Part shown: positions 12,159 through 23,719 of the stretch, piece by piece
Layout of the letters: every line of letters begins with the position of its first letter
Numbering within the stretch: position 1 is the first letter of the stretch
Source: Endothia cerciana
Taxonomy: Eukaryota > Ascomycota > Sordariomycetes > Diaporthales > Cryphonectriaceae
Direction of reading: 5' to 3'
NCBI GenBank assembly: GCA_026119935.1
Contig: JALRMH010000046.1
Span: 1 to 64,000, forward strand
Length of the DNA: 64,000 bases
Notes under the pieces: model-generated
Seen by the model: only the letters and a program-made list of their open reading frames with translations
Database searches by the model: none
Told to the model about the DNA's origin: nothing
Made by a program: the position numbers and the translations under genes

Positions 12159-12811
12159 CGAAGTGAAGTCATACCTTTGAAGCAGTATAGGTATTGGACG
12201 ATGGGCTGGTGAGACGAACGGCAATAGGCGGTCGGTAGTCCTCGCTAAAGTGTACCACTTGCGGTGAGAACTCACGTACAAATGTCGGAAGGTCCATCAG
12301 AGTGCTTATAACTGATGATGCTGTCTGATAACTTGGTTTTCTCACATGCAGGAGGTACAATTGAATCCGGATCTCAGGATTCATCATACTTAGAACACAA
12401 ATCAAATCCTCCAGAAGTACACAACTACCTGCCGAGGTATCAATGACAACAATTTGCAAACTCAGGACAGCAAACAACGGCGACTGCTGCCTTCTTGGCG
12501 GCCCTCTTTCCACCTCAGAAAAGCTGTGTCCGCAGCGGGCTACACATAGCAATGCCTTGAGTAAGAACCACTTTCTCCAACGTCCTCATGATTCCTGCAG
12601 CGTCAACATGAGACGCAGCACAATAGCCTCAAGCGCCGGATTGTCTCGCCCGGGATAGGCCCACCTGCACCCTGCGTGCTCACCAGCCAGTACAACCGGC
12701 AAGAGACGGTGACCTCAGTCCTTGTTTCCCCTGCACACAGAGGCGGGGGCTTTGGGGTGGTGCTCCTTGCGAAGTACCGTCCTCGGAACAGAACCCATCG
12801 TTGCAGGGGTC
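12159..12811. other. Intergenic region between convergent genes
   Basis: This is the space between the ends of the GH131 gene and the minus-strand secreted-protein gene. Small open frames are present but nothing convincing. It likely holds the two 3' ends. Confidence 0.55.
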
Positions 12812-13489
12812 CTAATGTGGGCTGGTGAGCGAGGCGGTGGCGCCTGTGCCGGCCCTCGTGGACCCAACGAATGTCGTAGGAACCGCAGAGGTGTTTGACG
12901 GGATAGAGCCTCCGTTTGGGTAGGTGGACGGGGCCGCCCGCGTGCCTAAAGTCCCGAGGGATGTCGGCGATCCATCAGCCTCAGATAACTCGTCGACGCC
13001 CTCTTCATCGTAGGGGACAGATGCCCAGTCAGTGGGCCAGGAGAGCGGGTGCCAGGGTCGAGAGCTCGAGGGAGCTGGTGCGACGGGAAGATCCTCGACG
13101 GCGACCGCGTCGTCACAGCGCCGGGCCCGGTGTCCCTGCTCTACGTCGGACTCATCCCGCTGGTCGGGGATTGTCGTTGGGGAAAGCTGGGCCGCGTCGT
13201 ATCCAGGGACGGCATCGTCCACGCTGTCTTCGTCATGAGGAACAAATGGCCAGTCTGTGGGCCACGAGAACGGGTGCCAGGACCTGGGGATGCGGTTAGT
13301 TGATGGAGCAGCCGTGATCGTGTCGTATGAGGGTATAGACCTTGTGCCCGAAGCGTAATCGACGGCCTCATCCGAGGTAGCTGTGGCGGCATAAGGAGGA
13401 ATTGAAGGTTCTGACAACAGAGGCAGTTGGGGAGCCGCCATGGTAGCCGTGGCAGCGAAGCAGAGTGCGAGCAAGCATTTGGGCTTCAT
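12812..13489 (-). CDS. Small secreted protein with a repeated Trp/Pro/Asp motif, unknown function
   Basis: This is a single-exon frame of 225 aa from the ATG at 13489. An upstream in-frame ATG at 13546 would bury the signal peptide, so 13489 is preferred. MKPKCLLALCFAATATMA is a clear signal peptide. The mature protein is rich in Pro, Ser, Thr and Asp and appears disordered. An 18-residue motif occurs twice, at about residues 71-88 and 146-163: W-H-P-[FL]-S-W-P-T-D-W, two variable residues, V-P-x-D-E-[DE]. A dibasic RARR (121-124) lies between the copies and could be a Kex2 site. There are few cysteines, so it is not a classic disulfide-rich effector. The family is not recognised. Possible roles are a processed peptide precursor or a cell-surface protein; both are inference. 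Confidence 0.7.
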   Translation of the reverse strand: MKPKCLLALCFAATATMAAPQLPLLSEPSIPPYAATATSDEAVDYASGTRSIPSYDTITAAPSTNRIPRSWHPFSWPTDWPFVPHDEDSVDDAVPGYDAAQLSPTTIPDQRDESDVEQGHRARRCDDAVAVEDLPVAPAPSSSRPWHPLSWPTDWASVPYDEEGVDELSEADGSPTSLGTLGTRAAPSTYPNGGSIPSNTSAVPTTFVGSTRAGTGATASLTSPH

Positions 13490-14659
13490 GGTGAAGGTCG
13501 GATGAGCCTTCAGGGCCTGGTGAATGGAGAGACCTCGCTCGTTCAAGCAGAGACTGTATTACAAAGTGGATGGTTGCGGATTCAAACAGGAATGAGGAAG
13601 CGAAGGCAAGCAGTATTAAGTGGGAAAGGTCGTGGCCGTGTTGGACGAGCCAGCACTGATGCGAGAGAGGATGAAAGACCGCAGGACGGGATCACCGAGT
13701 AGTAGTCACCATTTTTTTCTCTTCCCTTTTCAAAATGCTACTGTCGCGCCTGCCATACCGTAGTATTAGTTTCTCAGCCGCGGATATTGATTGCATGTGG
13801 TCCCGCGTAGAGAAGGCCCGAGGTGGCCTCGAGACAGATCCACCCCCCCCCCCCCGTCCCGGCGCAGGGCTGCGGCCGAAATCGACACTGATGGTGTTTG
13901 ATACTACAGGACCCGATGTGTGCTGCGTTGTGCGGAGCACAGATCTGGGTCCTACCTGAGGAGGAGACACAGGCGCGCAACGGACATCCACCTGACAGCC
14001 TCAGTCCCCGCCCGGAGTCTCACCCGGCGATCTTGTTCATCCCCGAGTCGTCACTTCTGGGGCACGCTTGGTACGGCGTGATGCGGGCGGCTCTTTCTAG
14101 AAACTGTAGAAGCTGTCCGAACGTGTCCAGCGTGGCACTCATGAGAGAAACCAGAGTCGAACCCGCCTGTGTGTTCCTGCACCGCTTGGAGAACCTCCAC
14201 TTCCACAGTCGTTGTGAGTGGAGGGCCACAAGGCTACCGAGACCGACTTGGGTAACCATTCGTCCGTCACTGTGCATGTCTCTTTTTCAGGTTGTCCCTG
14301 TGTTTCTGTCACTGTCGATGCCCGATCCGATCCACATGCGTGCGTGCGTTGGGGGATTGTGAAAGGTTACTCAGTACTTCAGGCCGGTGTTGCTCGACCA
14401 CCACCCGAGTGGAGGTTCCCGATGATAGCGGTCGCTATCCAGACAGTTGGTGACAACGAGATGCGACATCTCATGTGTGGATATCTGATATCTGCAATGT
14501 GACAAGAGGTATCTCACCTGTCAAGGAGGACACCTTGTGGCTGGAAGAAGCCTCCTGCGTGATGGTGGCGTGTTGGTGCCATACTGCTCGCGCTCTCCGG
14601 GAGCACACCGCCGCATCAGCTGCAACACAGCTTATCGTCTCCCGCCTCACAACCGTCTG
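13490..14659. other. Intergenic region, no gene seen
   Basis: This lies between the secreted-protein start and the 3' end of the Zn2Cys6 gene. It has a C run near 13842-13855. Several short frames on both strands show no family features. The promoter of the secreted-protein gene must lie in the first part. Confidence 0.55.
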
Positions 14660-16825
14660 TTATACCCACGACAACGGCCCCGCTTGGCCAGCCTGATCAT
14701 CTGTATCGCCATCGTCATCTTCGCGGACGATTGGGTTTTCAGGGTACACGTCTCTGGACACCGACTCGTAGTGCTGATTGTACTTGTCAACCATCGACAG
14801 GGTCCATAGCTGCGTAGGCCGGTCGACAAAGTCATAAGCAACCCTGAGGGGATATCCCACTCTGTACGGGCCCATAAGGCCGTTTCCAACGTGCTCCATT
14901 GTCCGCAGAATGTCGTTCGCGAGCCTCAGGTTGATAGCCCCGAATGGCTGGTCCGGACCGGGCTGGCACTGGTTGATGCACTCCTGCACAATGAGCAGGT
15001 TCGCCCAGTAGCTCATGACCATGGCCCCTTCCCACGGGTTGCCAAAATGGAGGACTGTGGCGAACGGCGTGGCCGGATCTGAAGGGGGCAGCTCGACAGG
15101 GTCGCCCAGGGCGCCCATAGCCCTGGCCCTTACGTACCATGCGATGAAACCCGCCCTCAGTCGTTCTGATTTCGGCTTGAGCCAGCCGATCTGATCAGGA
15201 TCCGGCTCGATGCCACGTTTTCTGCCCCTGCGAACGTTGTAACCCACACGTACCAGGCTCGGCATCTCGGCGCAGAGGACGAAGTAGGGGTCCTGGATGG
15301 GGCGCCATGCCCCCAGGGTCAGACCTGGCATCCCCTGAGCCGGGTGGTCGGGCGACTCCGGTGTCAGGCGCTCAGAGATTCTCTTCCACCTTGGCCGGTC
15401 CAGAAAGCAATCATGCCCTGCGAAGACGGCTTTTGAGATCTGTTGCGGGGTCAACACAGATCTAGACGATGTAATGACATGTTGTCAGGATGTTGGGTAG
15501 CCGCAGAGGCGGGAATGGACTCCACAGAGGTTGGTGCACGCGACCAGAATAGCTATATCCATAACGCTGGCTGTCCCACGTGGGATCCAGATAATCCCGC
15601 CGGAGGATATCTGCCCATCCGGTCGCCCCATAGCCGAGCCGCTTCTCCCTGGAGACAATACCACTAGGTAGGGAGGGACGGCACACTGCCTGTGTCGTCC
15701 GTGGGAAGAAGCACCTCTCATGAGTTCACCTCTGCAGGGCCCATACACACCTCTGCGAATGCTCGTTATCCTTACGAGTGGGAAATACGGCGAAGCGGTA
15801 CTCACGATTATGGGGCGGACGCCCCTCAGTAGAAACCTGTCGAAAGAGGACGAGAAGGCAGCAGGGCCACGCTGCTGGACCAGCTTGCTGACACCAGTAG
15901 CGTGCAGCATCCATGTAAGAGGGTCCTGTGTGCCAGCAAATAGCTTTACGATCGGGGTCAGCGTTGGTTAGGAGTATGCAGCCTGGTAGGTTTACCTCGA
16001 AGATGCAACATATGACCGTAGTAGCCAAGGTCACCGTAGACTTCCATGCGACAGGGTGATTGAGAGCTCTTTGCAGAGCCCCCAGAACGCGGCCGTACAG
16101 CTCCCTACTCCTACAGATGCTCTCATGGTCACCTTTGGACCTCCCAACGAGCTGCATAGTGAGGGCCGCCATGGCTGTGTCCAGCAGCGCGACCTTGCCG
16201 AGCTGGTCAAGAATCGGGGTGAACCATGGTGCGCCTGCCAAGACTTGTCAGCGGCCTGTCGACTATCCACCCGCAGACCGTAGGCGTAAAGTGATACAGC
16301 CTGCCTCGTCTGCCCGCCAGCGAGGCTTACTGAAAATGATCTCGTCGCGGGCGTGAAGGACGAAGAGCTGGTCCATCAGGTTGTGCACCAGGGGGACATT
16401 ATCCTGACGGAGGGCAGCGGGGACCACGGAGTCCCACGGCCTCCCGCGCTGCCCCTCACAGCTGCCGAACCCTACAAGGGCCTGGGGCGAGGGCTGGGCT
16501 GCCGGCGTCTCCGGGTCTGAGACCGACGCGGGAGTCGGCGAGGGGAAGTCCCTCCGGGTCTCAAAGGGCGGAAGCAGCTCCCGCCCCTGGCTCCTCTTCG
16601 GCCGGACGGCGTGCTTGCCGTCGACGAACTTGCGGTTCCTGTCATAGCCCGGGCACTCTGCACGGTACTTGACGCAGTTCCCGCATGCTGTGACGGCATC
16701 GTCAGCCGGGGCCTCCAGCGGCCGCTGTAAGGGGGCATTAGTAACGTACCGGGACGAGCCTGATCGCACTTCACCCTCCTCTTGACGCACAAGCTGCATC
16801 CCTTACTGCGAGGCACGCCGACCAT
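14660..16825 (-). CDS. Zn2Cys6 transcription factor with fungal-specific regulatory domain
   Basis: This is a predicted nuclear DNA-binding regulator. There are five exons: 16825-16750, 16687-16331, 16234-15996, 15943-15806 and 15439-14660, giving 529 aa with the frame closed throughout. The first intron splits the zinc cluster. After splicing the six cysteines fall at 10, 13, 20, 27, 30 and 37, which is canonical spacing, with basic residues between. The remainder matches the fungal TF middle-homology type (PF11951-like): LVGRSK, TWMLHATGVSKLVQQRGPAAFSSSFDRFLLRGVRPII, then ISKAVF...FLDRPRW. The exon-4 acceptor at 15944 uses AAAG and keeps LFAGTQ; a CACAG acceptor 18 nt later is the alternative. 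The last intron (15805-15440) is 366 nt, long for a fungus, but its flanks rejoin a conserved block exactly. A role in regulating the upstream sugar/GH131 genes is only positional inference. Confidence 0.85.
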
Positions 16826-17229
16826 CGTCTAGACCTTCTCACAGCCTATACTAACTCTTTGGTCTCTGGTATCACCATGTTGTTTCTTGTTCCTTCACAG
16901 TGGTGCCGCTGAGACGTCGTAACTGGGCATAAGCAAGCCGGGCATTGGGTGAGGCTGAGCATCTAAACGAAGGAAGGCTGCCGGCTCCCTCCTATTGGGT
17001 GGGGCCCCGTCAGCGCCAGGAGCGCCGGCGCTGAGCCACGTTAACTGCCCGGGAGGTCGGTATCAAGTCCTCACCACCATTTCAGGTCCCGCCGTCAACC
17101 GTACAGGTAGGGATCGCCGGTCACGGATACGCAAGCGCGGAACCTTACATCGTTCGATGTTGAGCATCCGGCGTTGCCAAATCCGGGCCCTGAGGTGCAC
17201 CCAGGGAGTCTTCACCCGCATCAACCCAC

Positions 17230-17232
17230 CAG

Positions 17233-17264
<32 letters not shown>

Positions 17265-17279
17265 CCAGCAGCAGCAGCG
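17230..17279. repeat. (AGC)n microsatellite
   Basis: Interrupted AGC/CAC triplets. Translations through it give artefactual Ser, Ala or Cys runs. Confidence 0.9.
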
Positions 17280-20200
17280 CCATGAACTGCTGTCCTCGAG
17301 GCAGATGTCCTGGGAATTTTGGCAGCCGGGGTGCGGCGGCGGCATCCACTGCGTCCCGCCTGGAGGGCCCTGTAGATAAGCCTGTGGGAGCGTGCGAAAG
17401 CACGTGAAGTGGAACCAAACCAGATGTGGTCCCCCGGCTGTTCGGAAGGTCTCGATATGGGGTTCAGAACCACTGGTTGTATATCGTTCTGCAGCATACA
17501 CTTCGGCATTCCGGTTTCTGGCCTGGCGCCAGGGAGGTATAGGTATCGCGAAGCACAAACCCAGGCCCGTCCTCATCACGTCGGGATTGGCCTTGGCTAT
17601 CACATGTGACTGTCCAGAGATCAGAGTTCAGGTCGACTCACGGGCATGTGGTCAACTGCCCAGGTCGTGCTTCGGTCCTACGGGGTTCAGTCTCCTCACC
17701 TACCTGCGGCCAAGAGCACCTGGGCAGGGCACTCCATACCTCGAAGAAGAAAAAAAAGCATTCGTCGCTTTAGTGGTCTTCGATTATATTCGTTACCCCC
17801 AACATTTCGGAGACACAGCCCGAAGCCTTACATCTCAACGAGCACAGAGCACTTATCAGGATCCGGGACAGTGCGACGGCAGCAGTTAGGCCGCCAAGGC
17901 CCAGCAAAAAAGTAAAACGGGAGAGACTCTTCGAAACAGTAACGCAGCCACAGACCTGGCGGTGTAACGTCTACAGCCCAATGGGTGTAATGTCGGTATA
18001 TTGCCGCACTCTGTTCACCTGCAAGACAGCCACCTTATTTCTGTGCCGCTGGACAGCTTCCACGGGGCACTAGCGGGACAGGCTGAGAGTATCGTATAGG
18101 AAGCCTTGCTGTTCCGCGCGAGGGGGCAATGCATGATGTGTCCGTCGGCCGGGGGACCTGCCGGTCAACTATATCAGGAGCTCGGGCAAGCCAGTGGTCG
18201 CCAGGGCGGCACGCGGGTCAAGCTGTGCTGCACCTCCAGCCTAGCCTGTCCATCAACACACCCAGACAGATTCTAGGCCTGACCGATTGACGGATGGGTG
18301 GATAAGCTGAGCGGCTGGACCCTTCTCACATGCCGTGCTGGTCACACCCCATCTCATCAACACGTGTCGACGGTGCAATTCGCGCTGTGTGATGACGACG
18401 CCCCAGATGCCGGACTGGCCGGCGGGTTTTGGTTGATCTCTTGGCTCCTGTCGTACAGAGACCCTCCCGGCCACCACCACACCACCGTGACCACCCTCAA
18501 GGAGATGAGAGAGATCGCCAGCCAGCCGCGCAGGACCCCCTGCTGGCATGACGACCGTGTCGGCCGGGCCGCGGTCGAGATGGTGAGGCTTGATAGGCGA
18601 CGGGGTCGGTTTGATTGCCCGCCGCGTCCAGGGAGAAACAAAGCCTGCGGAAGCGAGATGTTGTGTAACCCATCTCTGCAGCCCGCGAGGGGTCGGTACC
18701 CAGACTGTCTGGATCGGAGCGTCATGCGGTGGAGGCCTTGATGGACAGGACGGCTTGACATCTGGAATCGTGCTGTAGCGGGGTAGGCCTCTGTTCTGAA
18801 GAGGCGAGAAAGACCCATTCGGTCATCAAATCTAACGAATATGCCGCCTCGTCGTCATGGATATACTACGTCGACACTCTTGTGGCGCGAGGTCGGTGAG
18901 GACGCGCATCGTCTGGGAGCATCTTCCGAACATGGCACCGGCAGACTGCTTCCGAAAAAGTAACGTCGTTGCCCGGAAGCTCGAAAGGTTGGAGGGGTCT
19001 TCGGCCTGGTGTCCGGAGGACAAATAGCCAGCCGAATCGGTCCGGCGGTGACATATATATTACTAGCGGTCTAGAGCGACGACTACTGCTGGCCTTGCAG
19101 GCTGCGGCCAGCTCTGCTCAGGCCGCGCCTCTGCGACACCTCCAAACCCCGTAAGCGCACAACAAAAAGTTCGAGACTGAGGCTGCAGATCCGGCCCGCT
19201 CTGACGTTCCGGGAGCCGGTCGGTCGATTGTACTTATGTCGACGGGGAGTCAGGCGCCGTCGGGTCGAGTCAGACTCCCGGTCGGGATCTGCAGCTCGTC
19301 TCATACCGCTGCATCATCCCTCGAGACCGAGGCGCTGCTGAGTGGACGTCTCGTGTTGGAGGCTCCATGCAAGCAAGTGCGGGTGCGGTTGCGCTCGCGG
19401 CCACAGTCCGCCAAAACGGGCCTGGCGGTCTCGTACCGCTCTCGAGAGCGCTTCTGCCTGGGCGTCAGACGGTAGCGTGGTGGAATATCTCGCAGGTAGG
19501 GAAGAGCATGATGCCACTGCCCACCCGGGGTATCCGCCTCCTCCACAGGCACAGATAGGTAGGTCTGTGGACGAATGTCCAGGTCCAGGATGGATACGCC
19601 TATAGGTAGCAAACGCGGACCATCCCTCGCAGCAGCGCACGCAAGCTGGCCGCAGGATGCCCGTCCCGCGTGGCCAGCGAGGTGGCCAGCGGCCGGCGTT
19701 TTTGGTTCTCGTGAAGCCCCGTGCAGCTCCAGACATAGTCGCTGGACCCGAGCACCTGCGCGCGGTCAAAGGAGGCCATCCCGGATTGGGCAATCCGGAG
19801 GACTAAGTCGATGCAGTGTAAGGACCATGGCAGGTGTCTAGCTCGACATCAAGGCTCAGAGTCCATGTTCGGCGCGCTGAGCCGAATGACGAACCCTCCG
19901 ACCTTTTTTTGTTTGTTGGTGATATACACATACTGCTCGCGCGAGCCCACGCGCAGCAGTGTCCTCCCGTCTCGTGCCGCGGTCTCAAGCTCCCGTGACC
20001 GCCGGAGCGTAATAATACATAGTACCCAAGGGGTCCGCTAGAGCCTCGCCGGCACCGGCATCCATGCCATGATCACAAGCGCTGCGTGCTTTAAACAGCG
20101 GTGGCCTTGTTTTCCTGTGCTTGGCTGGAGATGGTGTCGAGATCTCGGCCCATTTCTGAGGTTCAGCCTTGCGGACAAGAGCGGAACCTCGGCTTTACTT

Positions 20201-21862
20201 TTTTGGCAGAACCGGTGATTTGGTACGTGCCTGAGGATATATCTGAAGCTTCATGCGATGGAGGCCCTTCGCCGCCCGGCACTGCCGGTGTCTGTACCAA
20301 GGATGGCCCGGGGCAATCAGGATTATGCCCGGCCAGGGCAGCCGGGCTACACAGTATGATGCAGTATGATGGGTTCTTCCTTATACAGCACCCAGGCGGG
20401 GGAGGGCGAGAGCGAGAGATGTCGCCCAGCAACCCTGAAAGATTCAACAGATTAAATATAGACTATCAATTTTTAGCATCGTGTTTGCCACCCTCCCAAG
20501 CCTCCGTCTCATTTTGCACCATGTGCTCCGTGTGACGTCTAATTGATGATCCTCCCAATCTCCGGTGATGGGATACCTCGTCGACATGCCACGTTGGGGG
20601 GGGGGAAAGGCCAAGCCAAGAGAGGACAGCTCATCTTCGTAGCCTCTGAAGAGGAGGAAACGGTCGCATTTGGTCGTCGACCAAAGATAACGGGGGATGA
20701 TTCATCTCGGACCATGAACCATGCGCTCCGTACGTTGGTAGTACTGCGAAGCTGGACCTGACTGACCATACCATCCCTGGGGGTTCTAAAAACCAGCCGG
20801 GAATTGACGCGGTCCGCCATGTATTTGGTGTCAGGGGGGGGGGGCCCCGAGGCAGGTCTGCGTCAATCCCCGGGGATACGTACCCTCTGACGAACACCAC
20901 CAGGAGTGAACCAACAGAGCTCGTGAGGTTTTGGATGGCAATCTGTCGATGGGCTGACTACCCGCGATCAAGGTGCTGTGAGCCCTATCTGGTCCGTGAG
21001 CTCGGCAACCGTTGTCGCTGTCGTCATTGTCTCGTGGGCGGTCCGCCCCCATGCCTATAACGCCCTTCAGAACAGGCAGTTGATGCAGCATCCAGTGGCT
21101 CACGGCCTGCGACCTGCCACCTGCGCGGTGCTGCGGTGCAGGACTCCAGAAAAAAATAGGGGCTCTGATGGGCGGCCGACCACGGTCCGCCTGACGAGAG
21201 ATTGGAACCGACCGGGGCAGGGATCCGCTTTACACTGCAGTAACCCCCCCATCTGGCTGAAGGGCTGTCGGGAATCGTGCTCTGCCCTCTGACACTATGT
21301 AGTGTGATACTTGACTCGGCATGTCCCATGCTGGTCAATACGAGGGAACCCCGGCCAGTAAGGTCCTCGGTAAATGGAAGGTCGCCATATGCCTAAGATT
21401 CGTCATTCGGGTGGGATACCACAGCAAGATGGAGCAAGAATGAGACGGGTTTGACCCTTACATGGTGAGAGACAAAACCCGCGACTTGTCCAAAAGGAAG
21501 TGCCAGACTACCAGCAAAGGGGGGATGAGAGGATCATCGAGGATGCAGATGCAGGAACTCTGGAATGCAGCCACCAGAACGGGGGACGGCGATCAGATCA
21601 AGGGTCCATCATCTCTCCGGCTGCCACGTCCCCTCCCATGGAGCTGACGGCCCTCATGTCTACAAACCCCCCTCCCCGACAAAACAAGATGAGCAAGACA
21701 GAGGGACAAGAAGGGCTCAGAAAGGCTTACTCAGGCAAGATCTATAGTTACCCTCCCCCGCCCCCCCCCCCGGCCTCTCATTGTTCCAAGTCTTCTTCTT
21801 TTACCCCAACCGGTAGGGAGGCCCAGACCAGGGCTCCAAGGTCAAGCGCAGTCCTGTTGACG

Positions 21863-21948
21863 GAAGAAGAAAGAAAAACAAAGAAGAAGAAAAAAGAAGA
21901 AGAAGAAGAAGAAGAAGAAGAAGAAGAAGAAGAAGAAGAAGAAGAAGG
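21863..21948. repeat. (GAA)n microsatellite
   Basis: An imperfect AAG-rich lead-in passes into about 17 clean GAA triplets on the plus strand. The glutamate-run frame through it is not considered coding. Confidence 0.93.
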
Positions 21949-23459
21949 GAAAATGTTACACATCAGATCAGGCGACGGCAACTGCTGAGTATCGACAAGA
22001 GATACACGAACTCACTGATATGCCCTGCACTCAGTCGCCGAACAGCAGGAGAGCGTACAGTGCACTGCAATGCAGATCATTACATTAGTCCATGACAAGG
22101 TTGTCCTACAAGAGGTGTTTCTCCCGTCTAAAACATGGACTCTGTCTGGAACGGTCTGGGTGTAGCGTAATGATATGCGAATGCCTGGGAGGTCTGTTTG
22201 ATGGCACAGCACCAGAGCGCTCGTCGAAACAGTTGCGGACAAGACCCGAGACCCCACGATGAACCAGAACACACGCCATCGGAATAATATACACACACTG
22301 CGCGATGGTAGGGACTGCTCCCGAGAATACATAGTGCATTCACGGCATGAAAGAGATCCCGAAGTCCTCATGTATGTATAGGCCTACTTGTATAGAGCTA
22401 CATGGGCTTTGGATATATATACGCGTCAGACACAACAATGCAAGCCACTGATGCGTGGAGACCATGGCTGTCTTTTCTATACGGAGAGTTGCATCTCGCC
22501 CAGTGGGGGACCCCCATCTCTGGCAGGGGTTGCCTGACGTACTGAGTAGCGCGGGCGGCTTTGTGCCAGGCCCCGGGTCAGCCAATCGACGCCAGCAATC
22601 TCGCCTCCAACAACAACAAATCCTTTGCCCGAATACACGAGATATCCATTCGGGCCCCCCCCTCCCCCTCGCACGCTTCCTCCTCACCACCTGGGCAGGG
22701 CAGTCGTGCCTGGGGGTCGAGACTCCCGTGACGTGATGCTGCGGACACGTTCGACTGATCTGTCATATCTCCATTCAAGAACAATGCCAGAAGCAGGCGG
22801 AGGACAGATCCTTTTCAGACGGCCGTGCGAGGAGGTGGGAGGCGGAGATCTACGCTTGTATGTACATAAAGCTCAGATGTAACCGTCCATGGGATCATGA
22901 GTGCACGGGGTACCTCGGTGGGCCGTACCTGCTACGTGCCCGTCTATCATGGTACGACTCCGCGTCGTAGGGGTGCGACATCTCTCACCTGCAGGTGCCT
23001 TCAGCAGCTGGCCTGCAGTCTCCACCCCGGCCAAAACCTGCTGGACGGACAGGAAAAGAGGCCTGTGGGGCCCTGTGAGGACCTGTAAGCCCAACCCCCG
23101 CATGGGTAGGCGAGGTGGTAAGCCTTCGCGACCTTGGGGAGGCGAGAACGAGGTACCTGAGCTGGTCTGCATGGATGGGATGCGCAGGGCTCAACGTACT
23201 CGGTACCCTCCAAGCTAGCCCCCCAGGCAGGCCCGGCCGCACCCTGTTCCTTGCGCCTGCACCCGCACCCCTTCTCGCTTTCCTCCAATGCAGATTGCTT
23301 GCTGCTGCCCACTGAGGGACAGGCACTGGGGGGGGGGGGGGAACTGGGACCAGGCATGCTGCAGGCCGCATGGGCAAAGTGCGTGTGGTGCAGAGGGGTG
23401 GGCTGGTGTTTCTCCTTTTTTCCCCGTCCTCGTCTTCCAAACTCTCTGCGGCTGCTTGC

Positions 23460-23482
23460 CTCCTCCTCCTCCTCCTCCTCCT
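23460..23482. repeat. (CTC)n microsatellite
   Basis: About seven CTC triplets in a pyrimidine-rich stretch upstream of the Bni4-like gene. Confidence 0.85.
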
Positions 23483-23658
23483 TCCACTTCCCTCCACCTT
23501 TCGTACCAGCCCGTAGCGAACCCTCACCTTTCGCATCCCTTTCCTTGTCGTCCTCCTCCGCCTTTCGTTCATCACCGCCTCTTTTTTTTTTTTTAATTCC
23601 TTTTTTCCTTTTTTTATTCTTTTTTATTCTTTCTTATTTCTCTTCGTCTACCCCGTGT

Positions 23659-23669
<11 letters not shown>

Positions 23670-23719
<50 letters not shown>
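23670..23719. repeat. (CTG)n microsatellite
   Basis: About 16 CTG units roughly 1.2 kb upstream of the Bni4-like start codon, within a pyrimidine-rich tract with long T runs. Confidence 0.95.

Noticed and set aside
14660..16825. Treating the pieces as separate small genes
   Set aside because: GT-AG joins assemble all five into one frame with a canonical zinc cluster and a continuous regulatory domain.
18298..18741. 147-codon plus-strand frame in the gene-poor region
   Set aside because: No signal peptide, motif or homology I can recall; an overlapping minus-strand frame of similar length is equally open.
20101..20535. 144-codon plus-strand frame
   Set aside because: Random-looking composition and no conserved motif.
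21500..21988. 162-codon plus-strand frame with a Glu run
   Set aside because: The Glu/Lys run is the GAA microsatellite; the upstream part has no recognisable features or splice structure.
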